A stretch of 64,000 bases of DNA from Pseudomonas brenneri (GTDB lineage Bacteria > Pseudomonadota > Gammaproteobacteria > Pseudomonadales > Pseudomonadaceae): positions 124,001-188,000 of the forward strand of contig NZ_VFIL01000001.1 in NCBI RefSeq assembly GCF_007858285.1, written 5' to 3'. The translations under genes and the position numbers were made by a program. Of this stretch, positions 10,374 to 19,985 are shown piece after piece. Numbering within the stretch: position 1 is the first letter of the stretch; each line of letters begins with the position of its first letter. The notes under the pieces are model-generated. The model saw nothing but the letters and a program-made list of their open reading frames with translations, was not told where the DNA came from and ran no database searches.

Positions 10374-11174
10374 TCAGTAAGTGCGCGACGGCGCTTTCGC
10401 GTCGGCAGCAGGGCGGTAGCGGGCAAGGGTGCTCAGGGCGCTCTGGCGTAGCAGGCTGATATCGATCGCCACCGCAATGAAGCGGCAGCCCCAGGCCTGG
10501 TAGCGGCGTGCATCTTCTTCATTGGGCGCGAGGATGCCGCAAGCCTTGCCCGCCGCGAGGGTGGCGTTGACCGCGTGCTGGATACGCTCCTGCACTTCGG
10601 GGTGGCTGGGGTTGCCCGCATGGCCGAGGCCGATGGACAGGTCGGCGGGGCCGATAAAGACCGCGTCCACCCCTTCGACGGCAGCGATGGCCTCGACGTT
10701 GTCCACACCCAGGCGCGACTCCACCTGCACGATCAGGCACAGCTCTTGATGGGCCGTATTGAGATAGTTGTCCACGCCATCCCAGCGCGTGGCGCGGGTC
10801 AGGCCGCCACCCACGCCACGGATGCCATGGGGTGGATAACGCATGGCGCGCACCAGGGCCTGGGCCTGCTCGGCGGTTTCGACCATGGGGATCATCAGGG
10901 TCTGCGCGCCGATATCCAGCAGTTGCTTGATCAGGTTGGCATCGCCGTTGACCGCGCGTACCACGGGCGCGGTGCTATAGGGCGCTACCGCCTGCAATTG
11001 GTTGAGCACACTGGGCACGGTATTGGGTGCGTGCTCGCCGTCGATCAACATCCAGTCGTAACCGGTGCTGGCGACGATTTCCGCAGCGTAGCCGGTGGCG
11101 AAGCCGGCCCAGATCCCGTATTGGCTGGCGCCCTGGCGCAGGCCGGCCTTGAACGCGTTATGAGGCATTTGCAT
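10374..11174 (-). CDS. rhmA: 2-keto-3-deoxy-L-rhamnonate aldolase (HpcH/HpaI family)
   Basis: A 266-residue class II aldolase. Motifs include DWMLIDGEHAPN near the N-terminus, the PYSTAPVVRAV strand, the TLMIPMVET strand, the metal-binding glutamate in QVES and GPADLS. It cleaves 2-keto-3-deoxy-L-rhamnonate to pyruvate and L-lactaldehyde. The close relative HpcH acts on hydroxy-oxoheptanedioate; the neighbours (dehydratase and lactaldehyde dehydrogenase) argue for the rhamnonate role. It is separated by 10-11 bp from genes on either side. Confidence 0.88.
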   Translation of the reverse strand: MQMPHNAFKAGLRQGASQYGIWAGFATGYAAEIVASTGYDWMLIDGEHAPNTVPSVLNQLQAVAPYSTAPVVRAVNGDANLIKQLLDIGAQTLMIPMVETAEQAQALVRAMRYPPHGIRGVGGGLTRATRWDGVDNYLNTAHQELCLIVQVESRLGVDNVEAIAAVEGVDAVFIGPADLSIGLGHAGNPSHPEVQERIQHAVNATLAAGKACGILAPNEEDARRYQAWGCRFIAVAIDISLLRQSALSTLARYRPAADAKAPSRTY

Positions 11175-11185
11175 GGCGAGACTCC

Positions 11186-12370
11186 TTAGCGGTTATACGG
11201 ACGATGCAGTTGGCAATCGGGGTTCAGGTCCACGCCGAAGCCTGGCTTGTCCAGCACTGACAGGCGCATGCGACCATTGACCGGCACCGGCTCGCCCAGC
11301 AGTTGCGGGTGGAACATCGGCACCACTTCGTCGGCCTTGGGCGCCATCATCAGGAATTCGGCAAACGGGCTGTTCTGCCGGGTGGCGACGAAGTGGTAGC
11401 TGTAGACCGAGGAGCCATGTGGCACCACCATGGCGTTGTGCGCATCGGCCAGGGCGGAGATTTTCACCAGTTCGGTCAAGCCGCCGCACCAGCCGACATC
11501 CGGCTGGATAATGTCGCAGCAGCCCATTTCCAGGAGCATACGGAAACCCCAGCGAGTGGCTTCGTGTTCGCCGGTGGTGACCAGCATGCCTTTGGGTACG
11601 TTGTTGCGCAGGGCTGCGTAACCCCAGTAATCATCGGGGGACAGTGCTTCTTCAATCCATTTCAAGCCGTGTTCATGGGCGCCAATCGCCAGTTTGGTGG
11701 CGTAGTTGAGGTCCAGGCTCATCCAGCAGTCGAGCATCAGCCAGAAGTCCGGGCCGACCCGTTCACGCATGGTCGCCAGCTCTTCAAGGTTCTTGCGCAA
11801 TCCTTCTTCACCTTCGGCGGGGCCGTGGTGCAGGGGCATCTTGCCGCCGATAAAACCCATCTTCTGCGCCAGGTCCGGGCGCGCGCCGGTAGCGTAGAAC
11901 TGCAATTCATCGCGCACCGCACCGCCGAGCAATTGGTGCACCGGTTCCTGGCGGATCTTGCCGAGCAGGTCCCACAGCGCCAGGTCCACGCCGGAAATGG
12001 TGTTGATCACCAAACCCTTGCGCCCGTAATACAGGGTGGACTGGTACATCTGGTCCCAGATCTTCTCGATATCGGTGACTCGTGCACCTTCAAGGAAGCG
12101 CGCCAAGTGTTTCTCGACGATATAGGCAGCAGGCTCGCCTCCGGTGGTGACGGCAAAACCGACGGTGCCGTCGCTGGCTTCAATCTCTACCACCAGGGTG
12201 CCGAGCACATTGATCCCGAAGCTGCGGCGGCTCTGGCGGTACTCGGGGTATTTGCTCATGGGCGTGGAAATATGGTCGTCGATCCAGTGGCCGTCGGGCT
12301 GGTCGTGATAATCCGCGCCGCCGCCACGCAAGACAAAAGCGCGCACGTGTTTGATGGTGATGTTGCCCAT
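11186..12370 (-). CDS. rhmD: L-rhamnonate dehydratase (enolase superfamily)
   Basis: A 394-residue enzyme that removes water from L-rhamnonate to give 2-keto-3-deoxy-L-rhamnonate. The mandelate racemase-like barrel shows its three metal ligands in [20 protein letters not shown] and [12 protein letters not shown]. The catalytic histidine is in [11 protein letters not shown]. These RhmD blocks are unusually specific for the family, so the assignment is firm. It sits between the MFS transporter and the KDR aldolase genes. Confidence 0.94.
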   Translation of the reverse strand: MGNITIKHVRAFVLRGGGADYHDQPDGHWIDDHISTPMSKYPEYRQSRRSFGINVLGTLVVEIEASDGTVGFAVTTGGEPAAYIVEKHLARFLEGARVTDIEKIWDQMYQSTLYYGRKGLVINTISGVDLALWDLLGKIRQEPVHQLLGGAVRDELQFYATGARPDLAQKMGFIGGKMPLHHGPAEGEEGLRKNLEELATMRERVGPDFWLMLDCWMSLDLNYATKLAIGAHEHGLKWIEEALSPDDYWGYAALRNNVPKGMLVTTGEHEATRWGFRMLLEMGCCDIIQPDVGWCGGLTELVKISALADAHNAMVVPHGSSVYSYHFVATRQNSPFAEFLMMAPKADEVVPMFHPQLLGEPVPVNGRMRLSVLDKPGFGVDLNPDCQLHRPYNR

Positions 12371-12386
12371 GGTGTAACTCCTGGAG

Positions 12387-13682
12387 TTAAACAGTGGCCG
12401 GCGTGTTCGACGCTTTTTGGCCGGGAGAATGGATACCCAGCACCAGCAACGCAGCCAGTACCGTGGTGGCGGACAGCAGGTACAGGCCGGCTGCCGGGGA
12501 GTGGAAGGCGTTTTCCGCCCAGTTTTTCAGGACCGGCGCGATGAACCCGCCGAGTGCGCCAAAGGAGTTGATCAAGGCGATGCCGGCCGCCGCCGCGCTG
12601 CCCGCCAGGTAGCTGGAGGGAAAGGTCCAGAACACTGGCTGCACGGCGATGAAACCGGAGGCGGCGAAGCACAGGGCGAGCATGCCCAGCCACGGGTTGG
12701 CGAAGGTGACCGAGCAGGCGATGCCGGCGGCGGCCATCAACAGGGTCAAGGAAGCAGTGCGCCGGCGCTCGCCGCTGCGGTCGGAATAACCGGGGATCCA
12801 CCACGCGGCGAACAGCGCGCACACCCAGGGAATCGCCGAGACCAGCCCGACCATCAGCCCGACCTTGGTGCCGAGCAGGCCACCGACCTGGGTTGGCAGG
12901 TAAAACACCACGCCGTAGACACTGGCCTGGATCAGCAGGTAGACCAGGCACAGATACAGCACCGACGGCTGGCACAGCACGCTGAGCAGGCTGCGGCCAT
13001 GGGAGCCTTTGTGCTGGTCTTCGGCATCGAGCAGGTCCTGGATCTGGCGGCGCTCTTCAAGGCTCAGCCACTTGGCGTCGGCGGGGCGATTGTCCAGGTA
13101 CCAATAAGCCCAGATGCCTACTGCCGAAGCCATCAGGCCTTCCACGGCGAACAGCCATTGCCAGCCATGCAGGCCGACGAAGCCGTCCATTTCCAGGAGC
13201 AGGCCAGACAGCGGGCTACCGAAAATAAAGGCCAGGGGGGCGCCAAAGTAGAAGAAGCCCATGGCCTTGCCACGCGCGGCCTGGGGAAACCAATAGGTGA
13301 GGTAAAGAATCACGCCGGGGAAGAACCCGGCTTCGGCCACGCCCAGCAGAAAGCGCAGGATGTAGAAGCTGGTTTCGTTGTGGGCAAACACCATTGCCGC
13401 TGAAACCAGGCCCCAACTGACCATGATCCGGCACATCCACAGACGGGCGCCGACGCGATGCAAGATCAGGTTGCTTGGCACTTCCAGCAACGCATAGCCG
13501 ACGAAAAACACCCCGGCGCCAAAGGCGAAGGCGGCATCGCTCAGGCCAGTGTCGGCCTGGAAGGCTTGTTTGGCGAACCCGACGTTGGCGCGGTCGAGGA
13601 AGGCCATGATGTACATCAGCAGCAGGAAGGGCAGCAGTCGCCAGGAAATCTTGGCGAGCAGGGGCGCGGGCAGTGTGGTCAT
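12387..13682 (-). CDS. MFS transporter (anion:cation symporter family), probable rhamnose/rhamnonate uptake
   Basis: A 431-residue inner-membrane transporter with 12 predicted helices. The N-terminal [22 protein letters not shown] is the classical signature of the ACS family, which carries sugar acids such as galactarate and glucarate. It is the first gene of the leftward operon, immediately downstream of the putative LysR operator. By context it may import L-rhamnonate or a related acid; the substrate cannot be read from sequence. Confidence 0.86.
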   Translation of the reverse strand: MTTLPAPLLAKISWRLLPFLLLMYIMAFLDRANVGFAKQAFQADTGLSDAAFAFGAGVFFVGYALLEVPSNLILHRVGARLWMCRIMVSWGLVSAAMVFAHNETSFYILRFLLGVAEAGFFPGVILYLTYWFPQAARGKAMGFFYFGAPLAFIFGSPLSGLLLEMDGFVGLHGWQWLFAVEGLMASAVGIWAYWYLDNRPADAKWLSLEERRQIQDLLDAEDQHKGSHGRSLLSVLCQPSVLYLCLVYLLIQASVYGVVFYLPTQVGGLLGTKVGLMVGLVSAIPWVCALFAAWWIPGYSDRSGERRRTASLTLLMAAAGIACSVTFANPWLGMLALCFAASGFIAVQPVFWTFPSSYLAGSAAAAGIALINSFGALGGFIAPVLKNWAENAFHSPAAGLYLLSATTVLAALLVLGIHSPGQKASNTPATV

Positions 13683-13770
13683 CTCGAAATCCTTTTGTAA
13701 GGCTTTGTTCTTATGGGCCGGACTGTACGGCGGCCGAGCAATGCGCTACAAATCGAATCTCGCTTACAAC

Positions 13771-13789
13771 CGATACCCTCAAGGTATCG
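13771..13789. promoter_or_regulatory. Perfect dyad, candidate LysR operator
   Basis: Seven-base arms CGATACC and GGTATCG surround a CTCAA centre. The dyad contains the T-N11-A pattern favoured by LysR-type regulators and lies in the 122-bp gap between the divergent MFS and LysR genes, close to the lysR start. It is the only perfect dyad of this size in the gap. Confidence 0.6.
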
Positions 13790-13804
13790 ATAACAAGGAA
13801 AAAA

Positions 13805-14749
13805 ATGAGTAGTCCGCTGATCTCCCGCAGCCTGTTCAACCGCCTGCGCTACAAGCATTTGCATATGCTGGTGGCCTTGAGTTCCAGTCAGAATCTGCAC
13901 CGCGCCTCCCAGGCCTTGAACATGTCGCAACCGGCGGCCACCCGCATGCTGCGCGAAATCGAGGACATGTTTGCCTGCGACCTGTTCGAGCGCCTGCCCC
14001 GTGGCATGCGCCCCACGGCGCTGGGCAAGGAGTTGATCCGCTTTGCCGAATCGGCCCTCAGCGGCCTGGACCGCTGCGCCGAAGACCTGATGGCGCGCCA
14101 GCAGGGCGGTTATGGCTACCTGGCAATCGGTACCATCATGGGCGCTGCGCCGGACCTGGTGATGGACTCGATTGCGCAGATCAAATCCCTTAACCCGCAA
14201 CTGCGCATCCGCATCATGGGCGACACCAGTGACCAGGTGATCCAACTGCTGGAGCAAGGACGCATCGACCTGGCCATCGCTCGGCGTAACGCCGCAACCG
14301 ACAGTGAGCACTACAGCTTCGAGCCGCTGGGCAACGAGCGCTTGCTGGTGGTGGTGCATGCCGGGCACCCGCTGGCGCAGCGCTCAAGCTTGCCGTTGGC
14401 CGAACTGGTCAGCGACTGGCCGTGGATCCTGCAACCGCAAAGCAGCCCCGCGCGCATAGGCTTTGATGAAGCGTTGCAACACCAGGCCTTGCCCCTGCCG
14501 GCGGACATCATCGAATGCAGTTCGGTGTATTCCATGCAGCAGTTGATTCAACTGACTGACGCGATCATGGTCCTCTCCGAAAGCGCGCTGCGCGATTACT
14601 TGAAAATGGGCCTGGTGGTGGCGTTGCCGGTGGAGCTGGAGGTGACGCTTGCGCCATTTGGCATCTTGCTGCGCAAGGGCGAACCGGTGAGCCGGGAGTT
14701 GGGGTTGTTTATCGATTTGCTGCGACGCAAGGTCAGGACGCTTGATTAA
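13805..14749 (+). CDS. LysR-family regulator of the rhamnose operon
   Basis: A 314-residue LysR-type regulator with an N-terminal winged helix (LHRASQALNMSQPAATRMLREIE, near residues 33-55) and a periplasmic-binding-like effector domain. The ATG at 13805 follows AAGGA; an upstream ATG in the same frame would place 44 unrelated residues before the helix. It diverges from the rhamnose operon and by position probably controls it, with a rhamnose-pathway intermediate as inducer (inference). Confidence 0.87.
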   Translation: MSSPLISRSLFNRLRYKHLHMLVALSSSQNLHRASQALNMSQPAATRMLREIEDMFACDLFERLPRGMRPTALGKELIRFAESALSGLDRCAEDLMARQQGGYGYLAIGTIMGAAPDLVMDSIAQIKSLNPQLRIRIMGDTSDQVIQLLEQGRIDLAIARRNAATDSEHYSFEPLGNERLLVVVHAGHPLAQRSSLPLAELVSDWPWILQPQSSPARIGFDEALQHQALPLPADIIECSSVYSMQQLIQLTDAIMVLSESALRDYLKMGLVVALPVELEVTLAPFGILLRKGEPVSRELGLFIDLLRRKVRTLD

Positions 14750-14805
14750 CAGCCTCCGCCCGTCTACCTGACAAAAAGAACATGGTGTGTCTCAGGGATA
14801 TTAAA

Positions 14806-14824
14806 TAGAATGAATCTCATTTGA
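14806..14824 (+). promoter_or_regulatory. Weak candidate Fur box upstream of fecI-like gene
   Basis: The 19-mer starting TAGAATGAATCTCATT matches the classical Fur consensus at about 11 of 19 positions, including the central AATGA and TCATT parts. It lies 33 bp before the sigma-factor ATG, where Fur sites of FecI-type genes usually sit. The match is modest. Confidence 0.45.
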
Positions 14825-14856
14825 GACTCACTCGCGCCGCCCAGGGTTCGCTTGCC

Positions 14857-15375
14857 ATGAATGATGCAGTATTGCCAACGACCACCTCCGAACCCAGCCT
14901 GAAAACCTTGTACCGCGACCACCGCAGTTGGCTGGAAAGCTGGTTGCGCCGGCGCCTGGGCAATGCCTGGGATGCCGCCGACCTGAGCCAGGATACGTTC
15001 CTGCGGGTGCTGGCCAGTGCCCAGCCAGTGGCGCAACTGCAGGAACCACGGGCCTACCTGGTGACGGTGGGCAAGCGTTTGCTGGTCAACTTTCATCAGC
15101 GGCGCAGTCTGGAGCAGGCCTACCTCAATGCCCTGGCACGCTTGCCCGAAGACTGCGTGCCCTCTCCGGAGCAGCGCTGGTTGCTGCTGGAAACCCTGCA
15201 GGCCCTGGATGAACTGCTCGACGGCTTACTGCCGGTGGTGCGCCGGGCGTTTCTCTGGAGCCAGCTCGAAGGCCTGGGCTACCGGGAGATTGCCGAGCGG
15301 CTCAAGGTCTCGGAGCGCACGGTCAAACGCTATATGGCCCAGGCCTATGAACATTGCCTGCTGGTGGAACTGTGA
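14857..15375 (+). CDS. FecI-type ECF sigma factor
   Basis: A 172-residue extracytoplasmic-function sigma factor. Region 2 includes LYRDHRSWLESWLRRRLGN and the DAADLSQDTFLRVL core. Region 4 carries the helix-turn-helix GYREIAERLKVSERTVKRYM. The start at 14857 (MNDAVLP) fits family length; an in-frame ATG 36 bases upstream lies inside the candidate Fur-box area. It overlaps the fecR-like gene at GTGA and presumably directs transcription of the TonB receptor gene when the cognate siderophore binds. Confidence 0.9.
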   Translation: MNDAVLPTTTSEPSLKTLYRDHRSWLESWLRRRLGNAWDAADLSQDTFLRVLASAQPVAQLQEPRAYLVTVGKRLLVNFHQRRSLEQAYLNALARLPEDCVPSPEQRWLLLETLQALDELLDGLLPVVRRAFLWSQLEGLGYREIAERLKVSERTVKRYMAQAYEHCLLVEL

Positions 15376-16307
15376 GCGGCACCGCACCGGATGTGGCGCG
15401 GGCGGCGGCGCAATGGCTGGCGCTGCTGGAATCCGGCACGGCCGGCGAGCGCGACCACACCGGCTTGCAGCAATGGCGCGACAGTCACCCCCAGCATGAG
15501 CAGGCCTGGCAAAAAGCGCAGTTGCTGCGCCAGCGTTTTGCCGAGTTGCCATCCTCCCTGGCCATGGCCAGCCTTGATCGCCCGCAACCGGGTCGGCGTG
15601 CCGTGCTCAAGCGCGCCCTGGGCGTGGCAGCACTGGTGCCGGCGGCATGGTTGCTCAGTCGCCAGTTACCCATCGACGTGTGGCGCGCCGACCTGCACAC
15701 CGCCACGGGCGAGCGCAAACAGCTGCCGCTGGCCGATGGCAGCGCCCTGCAACTGAACACCGCCAGCGCGGTGGATGTGGATCTTGCTCGGCGGCGCCTG
15801 ACCCTGCTCGATGGGGAAATGGCACTGAGCGTGCCAGGGGCAACTGCGCTGACCGTCCACACACGTTATGGCCAGGTCATTGCCCGCCAGGCCGAGGTCT
15901 GTGTGCGTCAGTTGGCGGACGCTTGTCGGGTATCGGTGCTCAAGGGCCAGGTACAGGTGCTCGACATGCACGGTCGAACCACCTTGATGCACGCTGGGCA
16001 ACAGGCACGGTTAGAAGCCTTGGGGCTTGCTGCACCGAGTCCTTTCGACATCTTGCAGTTGGGCTGGCGTGACGGTGTGTTGACGGCGCAGAACCAGTTG
16101 TTGGGTGATTTCCTGCGCGAGCTTGATCGCTATCGCCCGGGTGTCCTGCGCTGGGACCCGAGCCTGGAAGCCTTGCGTGTCACCGGCAGTTTCCGCCTGG
16201 ACGACACCGATCGCATCCTCAGCCTGCTGGCCACCACCCATGGGCTGCAGGTGCAGTTGCGCACGCGTTATTGGGTCACGCTGGCACCGCGTAAAACCCT
16301 CAGTTGA
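15372..16307 (+). CDS. FecR-type anti-sigma/sigma regulator
   Basis: A 311-residue inner-membrane regulator. An N-terminal DUF4880-like cytoplasmic part (ARAAAQWLALLESG, WRDSHPQHEQAW) precedes one membrane segment (about residues 83-97) and a periplasmic FecR domain with LPLADGSALQLNTASAVDV. It passes the signal from the TonB-dependent receptor to the sigma factor. I use the GTG at 15372, overlapping the sigma gene stop; an ATG 18 bases earlier is possible. Confidence 0.89.
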   Translation: MSGTAPDVARAAAQWLALLESGTAGERDHTGLQQWRDSHPQHEQAWQKAQLLRQRFAELPSSLAMASLDRPQPGRRAVLKRALGVAALVPAAWLLSRQLPIDVWRADLHTATGERKQLPLADGSALQLNTASAVDVDLARRRLTLLDGEMALSVPGATALTVHTRYGQVIARQAEVCVRQLADACRVSVLKGQVQVLDMHGRTTLMHAGQQARLEALGLAAPSPFDILQLGWRDGVLTAQNQLLGDFLRELDRYRPGVLRWDPSLEALRVTGSFRLDDTDRILSLLATTHGLQVQLRTRYWVTLAPRKTLS

Positions 16308-16320
16308 TGGCGGTCCATTG

Positions 16321-16418
16321 GTAGGAGCGAGCTTGCTCGCGAAGGACGTCAACGATGACGCAGTACTTCAGGTTTATCGCGGCGTTCTCAAGTTTTTCGC
16401 GAGCAAGCTCGCTCCTAC
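16321..16418. repeat. REP doublet (REPIN-like)
   Basis: Perfect 23-bp inverted arms at 16321-16343 and 16396-16418, with 52 bp between containing CGTCAACGATGACGC. It is the same family and orientation as the 6.4-kb copy and occupies the gap between the fecR-like gene and the receptor gene. It may attenuate read-through between them. Confidence 0.9.
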
Positions 16419-16500
16419 AAACATCAGCATTTTTTCTCTGTCCCTTTTTTTCGGCTCGCCTGTCATCCAAGGCAAGTGAACGAAAACAGAGAGCCTTTTA

Positions 16501-18891
16501 ATGCCCGTCGTCCCGCCATCGTTACTGCGCCTGAGTCTGGTGCTGAGCCTGAGTGCCAGCCCGTTGTTTATTCCTGTGAGCTGGGCCGAGGACGCCGCCC
16601 GGCGCAGTTATCAGGTGCCTGCCGGCAGCCTGGGCAGTGCCTTGACGCGCTTTGCCGGGCTGGCCGGGGTCAACCTGTCGGTAGACCCGGCCCTGGTTGG
16701 CGGCCAACAAAGCGCCGGGATTTCCGGCGAGTTTGCCGTCGAAGAAGGCTTCGCGCGCCTGCTGCAAGGCTCGGGCCTGCAATTGCTGGCGGTGGGGGAA
16801 GGTGCCTATACCCTGATCCCCGCGCCACAGGGCGGTGCCTACCAGTTGCCGGCCACCTCGATCCTGGGGGCTGCGGCCCTACCTGTCGCCGACACTTACG
16901 CCGGTGAGCAGGTCACGCGCAAAGGTGCCCAGGGCCTGTTGGGCGATAACGACTTTATGGACACGCCCTTCAACCTCACGTCCTACACGGCCAAGGCGGT
17001 GAAAAACCTCCAGGCCCGGACCCTTGGCGAAATGGTCGCCAGTGACCCCTCGGTGCGCATCACCAACCCTTCCGGCGGGCGTTTCGAGCAGTTTTCGGTG
17101 CGCGGCTTCAGCCTGTTCAATAGCGACGTGTCCTACGGCGGCCTGTATGGCGTGTTGCCGACCTACGCCATCGACATGGAAATGGTCGAGCGCGTCGATA
17201 TCCTCAAGGGCCCCGGTGCCTTGCTTGGCGGTATTGCACCTAGGGGCAGTGTTGGCGGCGGGATCAATATCGAGCCCAAGCGCGCTGCGCAGATACCGCT
17301 CACCGAGTTCACCGGTAGCTACGCCTCGGCCGGGCAGTTTGGTGGTGCGGTGGATATCGGTCGGCGCTTTGGCGACGAGCAGCAGTTTGGCGTGCGCTTC
17401 AATGGGGTGAAGCAGTCCGGCGATACCGAGTGGGATCACCAGGAGGTTGACCGGGAAATGACGGTGATCGGGCTCGACTATCGCAAGGAGCGGGTGCGCC
17501 TGTCCCTTGACCTTGGTCGCCAGGAACGCACCGCCGATGCCCCCCAGGAGCGCGTGGAAGTCGCCAGGGGCAGCGTGATGCCCAAGGCCCGGGATATCCG
17601 CGACAATTTCGCCCAGTCCTGGACTTACTCCCATACCAAGGACACCTTTGGTGCCGTACGCGGTGAGTTTGATATCAGCGATTCGTTGATGGTCTACGCC
17701 GCTGCCGGTGCACGCAAAGGCAACTATGACTTCCTGCGTCATGGTGTGCAGGCGACCCAGAGCAATGGCGACTTCACCGTGGTGCCGCGCAGTTTTCGCC
17801 GTGACGAAGACGTGAAGACCGTCACCGTCGGCGCTCGCAGCTGGTTCGATACCGGCCCGGTGGGGCACACCCTCAACGTCAGCCTCAATCAGTTCAATAT
17901 GGATTTCGACAACGCCGGCGAGCGCTACACACCGGGCAAGAGCAACCTCTACAACCCGGTGGTCTTGCCCCGTCCAGGCAAGGCCGTGCGCTGGGATACC
18001 AGCACCCACACCGAGAACCGCTTCACCAGCCTGGCGCTGGCTGACACCCTCAGCTTTTTCGATGAACGCGTGCTGTTGACCTTGGGCGCACGCCTGCAAA
18101 AGGTCCAGGTGACGTCATGGAGCAATGGTGTAAAAGACCAGCCTGAGTACGACGAGCAAGCCACATCGCCGGCCCTCGGCCTGGTGGTCAAGGTGACTGA
18201 TCAGTTGTCCCTGTACACCAACTACATGGAAGGTCTGAGCCAGGGCGAAACCGCGCCTTCCAGCGGGGTGCGCAACGAAAACGCGATCTTCCCGCCGACC
18301 AAGAGCAAGCAGGTGGAAGTGGGTGCCAAATACGACATGGGCAGCTTTGGCATGACTGCCAGCCTGTTCCGGATCAAGCAACCGTCCTACGGTATCGACA
18401 CCCAGGGCTTCTTCAAACCCAATGGTGAGTTGCGTAACCAGGGTGTGGAATTGAATGTGTTTGGCGAGCCTGTATCGGGCGTACGCCTGCTTGGCGGGGT
18501 GATGCTGCTCGACAGCGAGCAGACCAAGACTGCCCAGGGGCTCACGGACGGCAAGCGCGGTACTGGCGCGCCGATTGCCAACGTCAATCTGGGCGCCGAA
18601 TGGGATATCCCACGCCTGCAAGGCCTGACCCTGACCGCCCGCGCGATCCATACCGGTGCGCAGTACCTGGATGCCGCCAACCAACAGAAGATCGACAATT
18701 GGGAACGCTATGACCTGGGCGCGCGCTACACCTTCAAGGTCAAGGACAATCCCGTAACCCTGCGGGCCACCGTGGAGAACGTGTTGGATACCACGTATTG
18801 GGCATCGGCTGCGACCTCCAGCGACAGCGCGCCAGGCTTGACCCTGTCTACGCCGCGTACGTGGCTGGTATCGGCGACCGTAGGCTTCTGA
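16501..18891 (+). CDS. TonB-dependent siderophore receptor with signalling (STN) domain
   Basis: A 796-residue outer-membrane receptor. A signal peptide ends near SWA-ED (residues 29-30). The secretin/TonB short N-terminal domain follows (about 35-110; SYQVPAGSLGSALTRFAGLAG), then a plug domain with SVRGFSLFN and a 22-strand barrel ending in F. The STN domain marks it as a transducer talking to the adjacent FecR/FecI pair. The ligand is a ferric siderophore that I cannot name. It converges tail to tail with pscU, with only 35 bp between. Confidence 0.92.
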   Translation: MPVVPPSLLRLSLVLSLSASPLFIPVSWAEDAARRSYQVPAGSLGSALTRFAGLAGVNLSVDPALVGGQQSAGISGEFAVEEGFARLLQGSGLQLLAVGEGAYTLIPAPQGGAYQLPATSILGAAALPVADTYAGEQVTRKGAQGLLGDNDFMDTPFNLTSYTAKAVKNLQARTLGEMVASDPSVRITNPSGGRFEQFSVRGFSLFNSDVSYGGLYGVLPTYAIDMEMVERVDILKGPGALLGGIAPRGSVGGGINIEPKRAAQIPLTEFTGSYASAGQFGGAVDIGRRFGDEQQFGVRFNGVKQSGDTEWDHQEVDREMTVIGLDYRKERVRLSLDLGRQERTADAPQERVEVARGSVMPKARDIRDNFAQSWTYSHTKDTFGAVRGEFDISDSLMVYAAAGARKGNYDFLRHGVQATQSNGDFTVVPRSFRRDEDVKTVTVGARSWFDTGPVGHTLNVSLNQFNMDFDNAGERYTPGKSNLYNPVVLPRPGKAVRWDTSTHTENRFTSLALADTLSFFDERVLLTLGARLQKVQVTSWSNGVKDQPEYDEQATSPALGLVVKVTDQLSLYTNYMEGLSQGETAPSSGVRNENAIFPPTKSKQVEVGAKYDMGSFGMTASLFRIKQPSYGIDTQGFFKPNGELRNQGVELNVFGEPVSGVRLLGGVMLLDSEQTKTAQGLTDGKRGTGAPIANVNLGAEWDIPRLQGLTLTARAIHTGAQYLDAANQQKIDNWERYDLGARYTFKVKDNPVTLRATVENVLDTTYWASAATSSDSAPGLTLSTPRTWLVSATVGF

Positions 18892-18926
18892 AAGTTTCCC
18901 AGGGCGCCGACTTGCCGGCGACAACG

Positions 18927-19985
18927 CTACAGCGCTGACGGTGGTATCTGTTGCTGGCTGTCGAGCCAGCGCAGAACCTCGGCGGTGGTTTGAATCAGGT
19001 CGGCGGGAATGTACTGGTCGACATGGCCATCCTGATACAACGCCCGAGCCAAGGGGACACGCTGCAACACCGGGATGCCTTCTTCCTCGGCAATACGGCG
19101 CACTTGCAAGGCCAGGGCCTCGGTGTGTTTCAAGGTGACGACGGGCAAGGGCGTCTCGCCCTTCACGTAGCGAAGGCCAATTGCGATGTGGGTGGGGTTG
19201 GCGACAATCACCGAGGAGCGCTTGACGTCTGCGCGCAGGTTGCTTGACTGCAACTCCTGGTGAAACTGCCGTCGTTTGCTTTTGATCTCTGGGCTGCCTT
19301 CCATCTCTTTGTATTCGCGCTTGATTTCATCCTTGCTCATGCGCAACTGTTTGTTGTGCTCGTAGCGCTCGAAGGCATAGTCGAGCGCCGAGATCACCAC
19401 AAACCCCACGCCGCAAATCAGCATCAACTGCCCAAGCAATAAACCGATCACCGGTGCAATGCAGCTCAGTCCGCAGGCGGGCAGTCTGATCAGGGTGTCC
19501 AGGTTGCCGGCCAGGGTTGTCCAGACCAGCACCGACAACAGGGTCACCTTGATGAGCGACTTGAGGAAGTCGACAAGGCTGCGAATCGAGAAGATCTTTT
19601 TGGCGCCCTCTATCGGATTGATCTTTTTCAGGTCGGGCATGATCGACTCGCCGCTGAACAGAAAGCCGTACTGCAACAGGTGTGCGGCGATGACTGCCAA
19701 TGCGGCAACGACCAGAAATGGCAGGCAGAGGTAGACCATTTCCTGGAACAGGTTTTCCACCATTAACTGCAAGGCCAGCCCAAACGGCAGGTTGAGGTAC
19801 AACTCGGGCATCAGCATCAGTTGCCCGAGGTGCTCCATGTAGTAATCGCTGAAGCTGGCGAGCGTGGCAATCAGAGCCAGAATCAGTACTGTGGACACCA
19901 CTTCCTTGCTTTTGACCACCTGGCCCTTGGTTCGCGCATCGCGGAGCTTCTTCGGCGTGGGCTGTTCACTTTTTTCGGCGCTCAT
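18927..19985 (-). CDS. pscU: PscU (SctU), type III export switch protein
   Basis: A 352-residue inner-membrane protein of the FlhB/YscU family. Four hydrophobic segments precede a cytoplasmic domain with the self-cleavage motif NPTH at residues 263-266, the same position as Yersinia YscU. Cleavage switches export from needle subunits to translocators. It is the last gene of the leftward pscN-O-P-Q-R-S-T-U operon and overlaps pscT by 4 bp. Confidence 0.96.
   Translation of the reverse strand: MSAEKSEQPTPKKLRDARTKGQVVKSKEVVSTVLILALIATLASFSDYYMEHLGQLMLMPELYLNLPFGLALQLMVENLFQEMVYLCLPFLVVAALAVIAAHLLQYGFLFSGESIMPDLKKINPIEGAKKIFSIRSLVDFLKSLIKVTLLSVLVWTTLAGNLDTLIRLPACGLSCIAPVIGLLLGQLMLICGVGFVVISALDYAFERYEHNKQLRMSKDEIKREYKEMEGSPEIKSKRRQFHQELQSSNLRADVKRSSVIVANPTHIAIGLRYVKGETPLPVVTLKHTEALALQVRRIAEEEGIPVLQRVPLARALYQDGHVDQYIPADLIQTTAEVLRWLDSQQQIPPSAL

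Noticed and set aside
18892..18926. Terminator between the TonB receptor gene and pscU
   Set aside because: The short GCCGACTTGCCGGC stretch is an imperfect dyad without a T-run on either strand.
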